DNA of 64,000 bases from Blastococcus sp. CT_GayMR19 (GTDB lineage Bacteria > Actinomycetota > Actinomycetes > Mycobacteriales > Geodermatophilaceae): assembly GCF_004570385.1 (NCBI RefSeq), contig NZ_SPQL01000005.1, forward strand, positions 186,001-250,000. Direction: 5' to 3'. The notes under the pieces are model-generated. The model ran no database searches, had not been told where the DNA came from, and was given only the letters and a program-made list of their open reading frames with translations. This document shows, one piece after another, positions 11,056-18,976 of this stretch. Within the stretch, counting starts at the first letter, position 1; every line of letters starts with the position of its first letter. The translations under genes and the position numbers were made by a program.

Positions 11056-11676
11056 CTACCGGACGGACGAGGGAGCCCGGTTCCGCAGCTCCGCGTACCG
11101 GGCGGCGCACTGCTCCATGGTGGGCAGCAGACCGCGCTCCTGGGCCTCGGCGAACGAGGGCGCGGCGCGGTCCTTGGCGGAGAGCTCGAACTCGACGTCG
11201 TCCGGCCACGGCAGGGCCAGCTCCGGGTCCATCGGATCGATCCCGAACTCGCGCTCCGGCGCGTAGGGCGTGGAGACCAGGTAGGCGACCGAGCTGGCCG
11301 GGGCCAGGGAGAGGAACGCGTGGCCCACCCCCTCGGAGAGGAACACGGCGCGCGGCTCCTCGCTGTCCAGCAGGACGGAGTCGTGCACGCCGAAGGTCGG
11401 GGAGCCGACCCGGATGTCGAGGATGACGTCGAGGATCACGCCCGACGGGCAGTACACGTACTTCGCCTGACCCGGCGGGACGGTGGAGAAGTGGACGCCG
11501 CGCAGCGCGCCGCGGCCGGAGACGCTGTGGTTGGCCTGGGCGAGGGGGAACGGATACCCGATGACGTCGGTGAGCACGTCGGCCCGGAACCACTCGACGA
11601 ACCGCCCGCGGGAGTCGCCGTGCGGCACCAGGTCCAACACATAGGTGTCGGGCACGGCGAGCTCGCGGATGTCCAC
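11056..11676 (-). CDS. rmlC: dTDP-4-dehydrorhamnose 3,5-epimerase
   Basis: This 206-residue cupin epimerises dTDP-4-keto-6-deoxyglucose on the way to dTDP-rhamnose. Recognisable segments are [27 protein letters not shown] (with the catalytic-region histidine) and [22 protein letters not shown] and [14 protein letters not shown] follow. The start chosen is GTG 11676 ([14 protein letters not shown]), which aligns with known RmlC N-termini. An upstream GTG at 11727 would add 17 residues and overlap fbiB. It lies downstream of fbiB with a 26 bp gap and upstream of rmlA. Confidence 0.93.
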   Translation of the reverse strand: MDIRELAVPDTYVLDLVPHGDSRGRFVEWFRADVLTDVIGYPFPLAQANHSVSGRGALRGVHFSTVPPGQAKYVYCPSGVILDVILDIRVGSPTFGVHDSVLLDSEEPRAVFLSEGVGHAFLSLAPASSVAYLVSTPYAPEREFGIDPMDPELALPWPDDVEFELSAKDRAAPSFAEAQERGLLPTMEQCAARYAELRNRAPSSVR

Positions 11677-11702
11677 GTGTCGACGGTAGTCAACCGGGCC
11701 GG

Positions 11703-12764
11703 TCACGTTGCGGGACTGCCGAGCCACAACCTCCCCACGAGTGACGAGCCGCCGGGCGTACCCACGGGTTCCCAGCGGGTGGTCCAGCCCTCCGCGTGCA
11801 GCTGCACGATCGCCGCCCCCAGCAATGCGCCCAGGTTCAGCGCGGCCGTCGTGGTGGGGACGTCGGTGAGGTGCACGTCGACCACGCCGTCGCTCTCACC
11901 CCCGTAGCGCAGCACCACGGGGAACTCCGGGAGGGCGGCACTCGCGACGCGCAGGGCCTCGGCGACCGCCTCGAGCTCGCCCGCGCGGGGCACCAGGTCC
12001 CACCCGGGCTCCCGCGAGCCCACCAGGTCACGGGAGCCGTAGGGGAAGAGGTCGTCGGCGGGCAGCCGGACGAGGGGGCGGGTGCCCTCGTCGGCGTCCC
12101 CAGCGGGCCGGTCCACCGGCAGACCGCGGACGACGGCCACGGGCACGCCGGCGAGCTTGCCCTTCACCAGGTCGGCCGCCGACGCCAGCTCGTCGACCAC
12201 CGCCACCCGCGTCGTCTCCAGCCGGTTGCCCTGGGCGTCGACCTGCCCGCGGTGGTCGGTGAGGGCGACGATGCCGGCCGAGCCGACCGCCACGTCGGTG
12301 AGCCCCTCGCGCCAGGTCCGGCCGAAGGTGTCGCTCACCACCACCGCGACGTCGACGCCGAGCAGGTTCCGCAGCCGGGTGCGCAGCGCGCGGGCAGAGG
12401 CGTCGGCGTCCTCCGGGAGGAGCACCAGGGCGTCCTGCGCCACGTTGGACGCGTCGATGCCGGCCGCGGCCACCACCCAGCCCTGCGGCGTCTGCACGAT
12501 CTTCAGCGGTCCCCGGCGGGCGACCACCCGCACGGTCTCGGCATCGATCGCCCGCTGCCGAGCTGCTTCGCGATCCGTGCCGGGCGCGACGCGGACCAGG
12601 CGGCCCTCCACCTTGGAGACGACCTTGGAGGTGACGACGACGACGTCGCCGTCGGCCAGCCACGGGGCGGCCGCTGCGATCGCGGCGGCCAGGTCGTCGC
12701 CGGGGGAGAACTCGGGCAGGCCGGGAACGGGGAGGACCGAGATCCCGGCCGGGACCTCAGACAC
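11703..12764 (-). CDS. fbiB: Coenzyme F420-0:L-glutamate ligase (FbiB/CofE)
   Basis: This 353-residue enzyme adds glutamate residues to F420-0. Residues ~1-245 form the CofE domain, with [55 protein letters not shown] and the [15 protein letters not shown] stretch. Mycobacterial FbiB has an additional nitroreductase domain of about 200 residues. Here only about 100 residues follow, with no clear FMN-binding motifs, so the dehydro-F420-0 reductase activity may be missing or encoded elsewhere. The GTG start overlaps the end of fbiA by 8 bp, giving an fbiA-fbiB operon. Confidence 0.9.
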   Translation of the reverse strand: MSEVPAGISVLPVPGLPEFSPGDDLAAAIAAAAPWLADGDVVVVTSKVVSKVEGRLVRVAPGTDREAARQRAIDAETVRVVARRGPLKIVQTPQGWVVAAAGIDASNVAQDALVLLPEDADASARALRTRLRNLLGVDVAVVVSDTFGRTWREGLTDVAVGSAGIVALTDHRGQVDAQGNRLETTRVAVVDELASAADLVKGKLAGVPVAVVRGLPVDRPAGDADEGTRPLVRLPADDLFPYGSRDLVGSREPGWDLVPRAGELEAVAEALRVASAALPEFPVVLRYGGESDGVVDVHLTDVPTTTAALNLGALLGAAIVQLHAEGWTTRWEPVGTPGGSSLVGRLWLGSPAT

Positions 12765-13716
12765 CGGCGGCGGAGAGGGCGGCGCGGGCCAGGTCCGCCG
12801 TCGCCCCGGGGTCGGACATGAGCAGCGGCACCCGCCGGACGTCGACGCCGGGCACGTCCGCCGCGTCGTCCTCGGCCACCAGCCAGGCGTCCAGCAGGCC
12901 GCCGGCCGCCCGGGCGCCGTAGTGCCGCCCCACGCCCTCCGCGCTGACCTCGATGCCCAGCGCCGGCAGGCAGCGGTCGGCCATGCCCCGGACGACGGCA
13001 CCTCCGACGATCGGCGAGACGCCGGCGATGCGGCCGGGGGAGGCGAGCAGCGCCGCGCGCAGCCCGGGCACGCCGAGGATCGTGCCGATCGAGACCACCG
13101 GGTTGGACGGCGCCAGCAGGACGGCGTCGGCGCTCGCGAACGCCTCGGTCACCCCGGGGGCCGGCCGTGCGTCGTCCACACCCACCTGGACGAAGGCACG
13201 CGGCTCGAGGGCCGCGCGGTGGCGCACCCACCACTCCTGGAAGTGGATCGCCTGCTGCCGTCCGGTGTCGGGGTCGGCGACGACGACGTGCGTCTCGACC
13301 CGCTGGTCGCTCATCGGCAGCACCGTGACGCCGGGCTGCCAGCGGTCGGCCAGTGCCGCGGTGACCGCGGAGAGGGGATAGCCGGCGTCGAGCATGCGGG
13401 TGCGGATCAGGTGGGTGGCGAGGTCGCGGTCGCCGAGCCCGAACCAGGCGGGGTCGGCCCCGTAGGCGGCGAGCTCCTCCTTGACGGTCCAGCTCTCGCG
13501 GGACCGGCCCCAGCCGCGCTCCTCGTCGATGCCGCCACCGAGGGTGTAGACGACGGTGTCGAGGTCCGGGCAGATCCGCAGACCGTGCATCGTCACGTCG
13601 TCCCCGGTGTTGACGACCGCGGTGATGGCGGCGTCCGGGGCCGCGGCCCGCAGCCCACGCAGGAATCGAGCCCCACCGGTCCCTCCGGCCAGCACCACGA
13701 TCTGCACGAAAGACAT
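12757..13716 (-). CDS. fbiA: 2-phospho-L-lactate/phosphoenolpyruvate transferase (FbiA/CofD)
   Basis: This 319-residue enzyme transfers the lactyl- or enolpyruvyl-phosphate group to Fo, forming (dehydro)F420-0. The N-terminal [16 protein letters not shown] and [18 protein letters not shown] are the CofD nucleotide- and metal-binding motifs. [14 protein letters not shown] and [14 protein letters not shown] follow near residues 185-235. The start is ATG 13716; the longer open frame upstream lacks family similarity. It is divergent from whiB2, exactly as Rv3261 is from whiB2 in mycobacteria. An F420/FMN-type oxidoreductase at 36476 is a potential user of the cofactor. Confidence 0.93.
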   Translation of the reverse strand: MSFVQIVVLAGGTGGARFLRGLRAAAPDAAITAVVNTGDDVTMHGLRICPDLDTVVYTLGGGIDEERGWGRSRESWTVKEELAAYGADPAWFGLGDRDLATHLIRTRMLDAGYPLSAVTAALADRWQPGVTVLPMSDQRVETHVVVADPDTGRQQAIHFQEWWVRHRAALEPRAFVQVGVDDARPAPGVTEAFASADAVLLAPSNPVVSIGTILGVPGLRAALLASPGRIAGVSPIVGGAVVRGMADRCLPALGIEVSAEGVGRHYGARAAGGLLDAWLVAEDDAADVPGVDVRRVPLLMSDPGATADLARAALSAAGV

Positions 13717-13832
13717 CGTGCCCGATAGGCAGTTGTCGACTGTTCCATGGGCGTGTCGGGGGTTGGAACGAGATCTGACGAACGCCTGGTAAAGGAGGGG
13801 CTGGTGTGGCGTGTCGCTTACACGGGGCAAGG

Positions 13833-13862
13833 TTGACGGGCAGGCAACGACACGCGTGTAAT
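13833..13862 (+). promoter_or_regulatory. Candidate sigma-70-type promoter of whiB2
   Basis: TTGACG at 13833-13838 and TGTAAT at 13857-13862 are separated by 18 bp. They sit in a comparatively AT-rich stretch between the divergent fbiA and whiB2 genes. The expected leader before the whiB2 ATG is about 75 nt. This is the best-formed -35/-10 pair noticed in the window. Confidence 0.5.
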
Positions 13863-13944
13863 TCCGGCGATGTCATCGAGTGCAGGCCGGTCCGGGAACG
13901 TCCCGGGGACCGCGCACCGGGGCAACAGCGAGAGGGGACGCACC

Positions 13945-14334
13945 ATGGCCGAGATTTCGTGGTTGAGCGACTACGTCAGTGCGAACGACCGGTCCGCGGA
14001 CCGGTTCGGAGCCGGCGCAGGCCACGGCATCGGCGGTCAGGGAGTCGGCACGGGTCAGGGCATGGGCATGGGTCAGGGCATCGCCGGGCTGCTCGGCATC
14101 GGGGCCGAGGCGGACGCCCAGTCCTGGCAGGAGCAGGCGCTGTGCGCCGAGACCGACCCCGAGGCGTTCTTCCCCGAGAAGGGCGGCTCGACCCGCGAGG
14201 CGAAGAAGATCTGCACCGGCTGCGAGGTCAAGGCCCAGTGCCTCGAGTACGCGCTGTCCAACGACGAGCGCTTCGGGATCTGGGGCGGGCTGTCGGAGCG
14301 CGAGCGCCGTCGCCTGCGCCGCCGCGCCGTGTGA
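13945..14334 (+). CDS. whiB2: WhiB2/WhmD-type iron-sulfur transcription regulator
   Basis: This 129-residue regulator should bind a [4Fe-4S] cluster and act with the principal sigma factor on septation genes. The cluster ligands are Cys67, Cys90, Cys93 and Cys99. The conserved GIWGG turn is at 111-115 and a basic tail (RERRRLRRRAV) ends the protein. Between the short N-terminus and the WhiB domain lies an unusual Gly/Gln/Met-rich linker (residues ~22-54). ATG 13945 is preceded by GAGAGGGG. Divergence from fbiA fits WhiB2. A strong hairpin terminator follows at 14354. Confidence 0.92.
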   Translation: MAEISWLSDYVSANDRSADRFGAGAGHGIGGQGVGTGQGMGMGQGIAGLLGIGAEADAQSWQEQALCAETDPEAFFPEKGGSTREAKKICTGCEVKAQCLEYALSNDERFGIWGGLSERERRRLRRRAV

Positions 14335-14353
14335 CCCGTACCCCCAGCTGACC

Positions 14354-14386
14354 CACAGCCGCCGACGGATCCCGTCGGCGGCTGTG
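14354..14386 (+). terminator. Rho-independent-type hairpin after whiB2
   Basis: A perfect 15-bp inverted repeat (CACAGCCGCCGACGG and its complement) is separated by a 3-nt loop (ATC). There is no T-tract, as is usual in high-GC actinobacteria. It lies 20 bp after the whiB2 stop and just before the next gene. Confidence 0.8.
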
Positions 14387-14400
14387 GTCGTATTCGGGAC

Positions 14401-15255
14401 GTGACCGCCCGGCCCGCATCGACGCGGATCGCGCTCGGACGGGCCTGCGTGGTGGCCGAGATCCGCGCGGCGGCGTCCCTCATGGCGGCGCTCCGGGCGC
14501 CGGTGACCGCCCGGGCGCCCTGGCTCACGGCGGTCGTCAACCAGGGCGGGCCCGTCCGGTCGCGCTCCCGCCCCGTGGCGGTCGTCGTCGCGGTGGACGG
14601 GCAGCGACCGGACGCGGCGGCCTTCCTGTCCCTGCGGCGTCGGGGCCTGACGACGGTCGTCTCGATGCTCGGCGGCGGGACCGAGCCGCTGCCGGGCGGC
14701 CGCCCGTCCGCGCGGTTGCTGGTGCGCGACGAGGAGGCGGCGGCCCGCCTCGCGGACGGACTCTGCGACCTGCTCGGCACGCTGCGCGGGCCCTGGAGCC
14801 TGGAGCTGGCCGGACTGCCGCTCGGGGACCCCACGTCGCGCGCCCTGGCTGCCCGGTTGCCCACGTCCGTCCTGGCCAACGTCCGGAGCACCCGCCTCGT
14901 CGACGGGCTCGACGACCGGGACGGCCCGGGCGGCACGCCGGTGGTGCGCAGCCGCGACCCCCGCGTCCTCGAGCGCTGGCTGCCCGCGCTCCTGGCCGGA
15001 GTGGCCGATCCCCGCGCCCGCGCCTTCCTGCGTTCCGCCGCGCGGCTGCACGCCGCCATCGGGCAGCTGGAGCTGGCGGTAGCGGATGAGAACGGCGTCC
15101 TCCGTGCCGGGCTGCTCACGCTCGTGGACGGCGACGACCGCTGGCCCTGGTGGGGGACCAGCGAGGTCGGCGGGCTGCGGGAGGAGATGGGCGCGCCGCT
15201 GGTCGGCCTGACGGCGGGGGGATGGAGCGCTCTCAGCCCCGGCGCAGGACGGTGA
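14401..15255 (+). CDS. Conserved-looking hypothetical protein (unrecognised)
   Basis: This 284-residue protein starts with GTG 14401. I do not recognise a family. It is Ala/Leu/Arg-rich with no signal peptide, transmembrane segment or metal motif that I can see. Codon use has the strong third-position GC of the neighbours, and the frame is intact, so it is very likely a real gene. Some segments (PVAVVVAVDG, then a glycine-rich GGGTEPL) suggest an alpha/beta fold. It ends 23 bp inside the convergent gene at 15233 and follows the whiB2 terminator, so it has its own promoter. Confidence 0.7.
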   Translation: MTARPASTRIALGRACVVAEIRAAASLMAALRAPVTARAPWLTAVVNQGGPVRSRSRPVAVVVAVDGQRPDAAAFLSLRRRGLTTVVSMLGGGTEPLPGGRPSARLLVRDEEAAARLADGLCDLLGTLRGPWSLELAGLPLGDPTSRALAARLPTSVLANVRSTRLVDGLDDRDGPGGTPVVRSRDPRVLERWLPALLAGVADPRARAFLRSAARLHAAIGQLELAVADENGVLRAGLLTLVDGDDRWPWWGTSEVGGLREEMGAPLVGLTAGGWSALSPGAGR

Positions 15256-16240
15256 CGTCAGCGGAGTCGAGCGTCGCGGCCCGGCCGGACCCCAGCCGGA
15301 TCTCGCCCTCGGCGCGCACCCACCCCTCGGCCGGCTCGCCGTCCACCGGCGCGGCGCGCACCCGGAGCTCGTAGACGCGGCCGGTCCATCCCGGGGGCGT
15401 GCCGTTCGGCCGCACGTACGTCGGGAAACGGCCCGAGAGCTGCACCGTGCCGTCGTTCCCGGTGATCGTGAGGGCGGGGGAGGGGAGGTCGCCGTACTCG
15501 CGGACCGTCGGCACGCATCCGGCCGCCACCGGGTCCTCCGGGGCCGTCGCGGTCAGGCAGTTGAACGTGGGCAGCCGGACGTGGGCCACGCCCTGCTGCC
15601 CGCTCCATGTCGCCTCGACGACCGGATAGGTCGCGGTGATCCCGACGGCACGCTGCTCCAGCACCAGCCCTCCGAACTCGAGGCGGGCCGCGCCGCCCTC
15701 CCGGCCGGGCCGGACGGAGGCGTCGGCGAGCTCGCCCGCGCCCGGCTGCCCGGGGGTGGGAGCCGCGGGCACCGCCGGCAGGTCGACCGTCTGCCGGATG
15801 CGGTCCCGGTCCGGACCCGGCGGCCGCTGGGCGAGCGCGAGGACGGTGGCGACGATCAGCAGGGCGATCAGTGCCAGCGCCCCGAGCACCAGAGCCCTGT
15901 TCCGGCCTCGTCCGGTGAACGGCTCCGGCGCCACGTCCGGAGCCGGGGACGGCGCCGCGCCGGGACCCCCGGCGAGTGCGGGCCAGCCGCCGGGAGGCGG
16001 GGCCGGCGAACCGGCGGTGCCGGGCGGCGACTCCAGGAACGCGGCCAGGTCGTCGTCGCGGTACGGAAGCGGGCCGGCCGGTCCGTCGTCGCCCCCTGCG
16101 GGGAGGCGACGCCGGCCTTTCCGGCGGCGCAGCAGGAGCAGCGCACCCACGGCGGTGAGGACGAGCGCCATGACGACCACGAGCAGGACCCAGGGCGGAA
16201 TCCAGGGCCCGGCCTGCGAGATGTCCATCGGGCCCAGCAT
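15233..16240 (-). CDS. Membrane protein with two predicted helices and an extracytoplasmic domain
   Basis: This protein of about 335 residues has no recognised family. An N-terminal helix (WVLLVVVMALVLTAVGALLLL, ~residues 15-35) is followed by a basic and Pro/Gly/Ala-rich linker. A second helix (LVLGALALIALLIVATVLAL) lies near residues 110-130. The C-terminal ~180 residues are beta-rich (for example VEATWSGQQGVAHVRL) and contain two cysteines that could pair outside the cell. Starts at 16240 and 16228 (both ATG) are possible. It lies 44 bp downstream of the metallopeptidase-like gene and is probably cotranscribed with it. Confidence 0.7.
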   Translation of the reverse strand: MLGPMDISQAGPWIPPWVLLVVVMALVLTAVGALLLLRRRKGRRRLPAGGDDGPAGPLPYRDDDLAAFLESPPGTAGSPAPPPGGWPALAGGPGAAPSPAPDVAPEPFTGRGRNRALVLGALALIALLIVATVLALAQRPPGPDRDRIRQTVDLPAVPAAPTPGQPGAGELADASVRPGREGGAARLEFGGLVLEQRAVGITATYPVVEATWSGQQGVAHVRLPTFNCLTATAPEDPVAAGCVPTVREYGDLPSPALTITGNDGTVQLSGRFPTYVRPNGTPPGWTGRVYELRVRAAPVDGEPAEGWVRAEGEIRLGSGRAATLDSADVTVLRRG

Positions 16241-16284
16241 CGCAGGGAGGGGCGCCCCGCCCTGCCGTGGTCGGGATCGCCGGG

Positions 16285-16752
16285 TCAGCCGGTGGGGTCG
16301 ATCTCCTCCGGGTCGCGGCCCAGCAGTGCCGCCACCTGGTCCACGACCACGTCGCGCACCAGGTCGGCGAGGTCGTCGCGGTCGTGCGCGCGGATCTCCA
16401 GCGGACGGCGGTAGACCACGATCCTCGGCGGCACCTCGTGGCCGTCCTCCCGGTGCGCCGGCAGCACCCGGGCCAGCGGCACGCTGCCGTCGTCGAGCAC
16501 GTCGGCGTCGGGCAGGGCGTCGTCGGGGCTGGTGTGCTCCACCCAGGGGACGTCCTCGACGGCGAACTCCACGCCGGCCAGCTCGCGCTCCCAGCGGCGC
16601 TCGAGATCCTCGACGGCGTCCAGCACCAGGTCGTCGAACTGCTCGGCCCGGCTGCGCGCGAGCGGCACCTCGGCGGGTACGAGGCGACCGCGCAGGCCAC
16701 GGCCGTGGCGGTCGCGGCGGGAGGGCGTCGGGCGGCGCGGAGGACGGGTCAT
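16285..16752 (-). CDS. Metallopeptidase-family (zincin-like) protein lacking HExxH
   Basis: This 155-residue protein resembles the actinobacterial branch of the zincin-like family represented by mycobacterial Rv3259. It has a basic N-terminus, then FDDLVLDAVEDLERRW, the central VEFAVEDVP and PRIVVYRRPLEIRA. The C-terminal VRDVVVDQVAALLG sits where catalytic members have an HExxH helix, and here no histidine remains in it. It is therefore unlikely to be an active zinc protease. The ATG at 16752 has an upstream TAGGCT box. Divergence from the DUF3499 gene matches Rv3258c/Rv3259. Confidence 0.75.
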   Translation of the reverse strand: MTRPPRRPTPSRRDRHGRGLRGRLVPAEVPLARSRAEQFDDLVLDAVEDLERRWERELAGVEFAVEDVPWVEHTSPDDALPDADVLDDGSVPLARVLPAHREDGHEVPPRIVVYRRPLEIRAHDRDDLADLVRDVVVDQVAALLGRDPEEIDPTG

Positions 16753-16761
16753 GACGGGGCG

Positions 16762-16767
16762 AGCCTA
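16762..16767 (-). promoter_or_regulatory. Candidate -10 box of the metallopeptidase-like gene
   Basis: On the minus strand TAGGCT ends 9 nt before the ATG at 16752, with no ribosome binding site between. This fits a leaderless or very short leader transcript. Confidence 0.35.
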
Positions 16768-16916
16768 CGGCGGCCGGGAGGCCCCGGACCGGTGTCGGGG
16801 CCCACGGGGTTGTCGTGCAGGATGGGGCGGCGCGTTCCCGGAGGGGCACTTTTCCGGTGCGCCTGCTCCCATCGGCCGCCCCGCACGATTACTGTGCCGA
16901 GCGTGAGGAACCGGTG

Positions 16917-17267
16917 GTGAGGCAGTCACGTCGCTGCTCGCGCAGCGGCTGCGCGCAACCGGCAGCGGCGACATTGACGTACGTGTACGCGGAGTCGACC
17001 GCCGTCGTCGGCCCCCTGGCGACCTACTCGGAGCCGCACAGCTACGACCTGTGCGAGTTCCACGCGGGACGCCTGACGGTGCCGCGCGGCTGGGACGTCG
17101 TCCGGCACGAGATCGACCTCGAGGACTCGGGGCCGACCGGTGACGACCTGCTCGCACTGGCCGACGCGGTCCGCGAGGCCGCCCGCCCCGAGCCGCCGCG
17201 CGACCCCGCGGACGACGGCGGCGGCTTCCGCCGCGGCCACCTCCGGGTGCTGCCCGACCTTCCCTGA
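16917..17267 (+). CDS. DUF3499 family protein
   Basis: This protein of about 116 residues starts with tandem GTG codons at 16914 and 16917, preceded by GAGG. It shows the DUF3499 pattern: an N-terminal cysteine pair in RRCSRSGCAQPAAATLTY, then YAESTAVVGPL, and a third cysteine and histidine in SYDLCEFHAGRLTVP. The Cys/Cys/Cys/His set suggests a small zinc site. Function is unknown. It lies upstream of phosphomannomutase, as Rv3258c does relative to manB in mycobacteria. Confidence 0.85.
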   Translation: MRQSRRCSRSGCAQPAAATLTYVYAESTAVVGPLATYSEPHSYDLCEFHAGRLTVPRGWDVVRHEIDLEDSGPTGDDLLALADAVREAARPEPPRDPADDGGGFRRGHLRVLPDLP

Positions 17268-17375
17268 GCTCCTCGACCCGGCCCTTCGCGCCGGTCGTCG
17301 CACCCCGCCACTAGGGTCGGTCGAGCACCGCCGGGCCGTGGAGCCGCGGTGCGCTCCGGTGCGAGGGGATGTGGA

Positions 17376-18740
17376 TTGTCCGATCTGTCGGCGCTGATCA
17401 AGGCCTACGACGTCCGCGGCGTCGTCCCGGACGAGTGGGACGAGGACGTCAGCCGGGCCATCGGTGCCGCGTTCGCCGAGTTCGTCCTGACCGAGAGCGG
17501 CGCGACCGCCGTCGTCACGGCGCACGACATGCGTGAGTCCTCCATCCCGCTCTCGCGCGCCTTCGCCGAGGGCGTGATCAGCCGCGGCGTCGACGTCGTG
17601 GAGGCCGGGCTCGGCTCGACCGACCTGCTGTACTTCGCGGCCGGCTCGCTGGACCTGCCCGGGGCGATGTTCACCGCCAGCCACAACCCGGCCCGGTACA
17701 ACGGGATCAAGCTGTGCCGCGCCGGCGCGGCCCCGATCGGCCAGGACTCCGGACTGCTGCCCATCCGCGAGTGGGCCGAGCGCGACCGCTACGACCGCGT
17801 GCCCGACCGGGTCGGCTCGGTCTCCGGCCGTGACGTCCTCGCCGACTACGCGGCGTACCTGCACTCGCTGGTCGACCTCTCCACCGTCCGGCCGCTCAAG
17901 GTCGTGGTGGACGCCGGCAACGGCATGGGCGGGCACACGGTGCCGGTGGTCCTCGCCGGGCTGCCGCTGGAGGTCGTCCCGCTGTACTTCGAGCTCGACG
18001 GCACCTTCCCCAACCACGAGGCGAACCCGCTGGACCCGGCCAACCTCGTCGATATCCAGGCCGCCGTCCGGCAGCACGGCGCCGACATCGGCCTCGCCTT
18101 CGACGGCGACGCCGACCGGGTCTTCGTCGTCGACGAGAACGGCGACCCGGTGAGCCCGTCGGCCGTGACGGCGCTGGTCGCCGTCCGCGAGCTGGCCAAG
18201 GGCCGCGGGACGACGATCATCCACAACCTGATCACGTCGAGGTCCGTTCCGGAGATCGTCCGGGAGCACGGCGGCGAGCCGGTCCGCACCCGGGTCGGGC
18301 ACTCCTTCATCAAGGAGGAGATGGCCCGCACCGACGCCGTCTTCGGTGGCGAGCACTCGGCGCACTACTACTTCCGGGACTTCTGGCGGGCCGACACGGG
18401 CATGCTCGCGGCCATGCACGTGCTGGCGGCGCTGGGGGAGCAGGGGCGCCCGCTGTCCGAGCTGGCCGCCGCCTACAGCCGGTACGCGGCGTCCGGGGAG
18501 ATCAACTCCACCGTGGACGACGCCGCGGCCCGCGCGGCGGAGGTCCGGAAGGCCTTCGAGGAGCAGGACGGCGTCACCGTCGACGAGCTGGACGGGCTCA
18601 CCGTCGAGCTGCCCGACGGGGCGTGGTTCAACCTGCGCGCCAGCAACACCGAGCCGCTGCTGCGGCTCAACGTCGAGGCGCCGGACGCGGCGCGCATGAC
18701 CGAGCTGACCGACCGGGTACTGGGGATGGTGCGCGCATGA
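17376..18740 (+). CDS. manB: Phosphomannomutase/phosphoglucomutase
   Basis: This 454-residue alpha-D-phosphohexomutase interconverts mannose-6-P and mannose-1-P for GDP-mannose synthesis. The phosphoserine loop is TASHNPARYNGIK near residues 101-113. The metal loop DGDADR lies near 244-249, the sugar-binding GEHSAHYYF near 328 and the phosphate-binding RASNTEP near 422. The start is TTG 17376 with GAGGGG seven bases upstream; in-frame codons further up have no support. A TAGGGT box at ~17312 may be the promoter. Its stop overlaps the ATG of the Trm112-like gene (ATGA). Confidence 0.94.
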   Translation: MSDLSALIKAYDVRGVVPDEWDEDVSRAIGAAFAEFVLTESGATAVVTAHDMRESSIPLSRAFAEGVISRGVDVVEAGLGSTDLLYFAAGSLDLPGAMFTASHNPARYNGIKLCRAGAAPIGQDSGLLPIREWAERDRYDRVPDRVGSVSGRDVLADYAAYLHSLVDLSTVRPLKVVVDAGNGMGGHTVPVVLAGLPLEVVPLYFELDGTFPNHEANPLDPANLVDIQAAVRQHGADIGLAFDGDADRVFVVDENGDPVSPSAVTALVAVRELAKGRGTTIIHNLITSRSVPEIVREHGGEPVRTRVGHSFIKEEMARTDAVFGGEHSAHYYFRDFWRADTGMLAAMHVLAALGEQGRPLSELAAAYSRYAASGEINSTVDDAAARAAEVRKAFEEQDGVTVDELDGLTVELPDGAWFNLRASNTEPLLRLNVEAPDAARMTELTDRVLGMVRA

Positions 18741-18976
18741 CCGCAGGGACGAACGGCACGTCCGGAGGGCCGCTGGGACTGGATCCGCAGCTGCTGGCCA
18801 TCCTGGCCTGCCCCGACACCCACCACAGCCCGCTGACCGTGGACGAGCAGGCGGGCGAGCTGCTCTGCACCACCTGCGACCGCGCCTTCCCGGTGCGGGA
18901 CGGCATCCCGGTGCTCCTGCTCGACGAGGCCAGGCATCGGGGTGGTGGGGTGGGCGACCAGCCCAGCACACCATGA
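18737..18976 (+). CDS. Trm112-like small zinc-ribbon protein
   Basis: This 79-residue protein has the Trm112/YcaR pattern: LLAILACPDTHHSPL, then a second knuckle CTTCDRAFPVRDGIPVLLLDEA. The first knuckle keeps only one cysteine (CPDTHH in place of CPxC), so metal binding may use histidine or be weakened. Trm112-type proteins act as small partners of other enzymes. It is encoded by ATGA overlap with manB and overlaps the next SIS gene by 4 bp, so the three genes form one coupled operon. Confidence 0.82.
   Translation: MTAGTNGTSGGPLGLDPQLLAILACPDTHHSPLTVDEQAGELLCTTCDRAFPVRDGIPVLLLDEARHRGGGVGDQPSTP

Noticed and set aside
11056-11727. Longer rmlC start at GTG 11727
   Set aside because: The extra 17 residues have no counterpart in RmlC and the start would overlap fbiB by 25 bp.
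12757-13830. Longer fbiA start upstream of ATG 13716
   Set aside because: The N-terminal extension lacks family similarity and overlaps the divergent promoter region; the CofD motif starts directly after ATG 13716.
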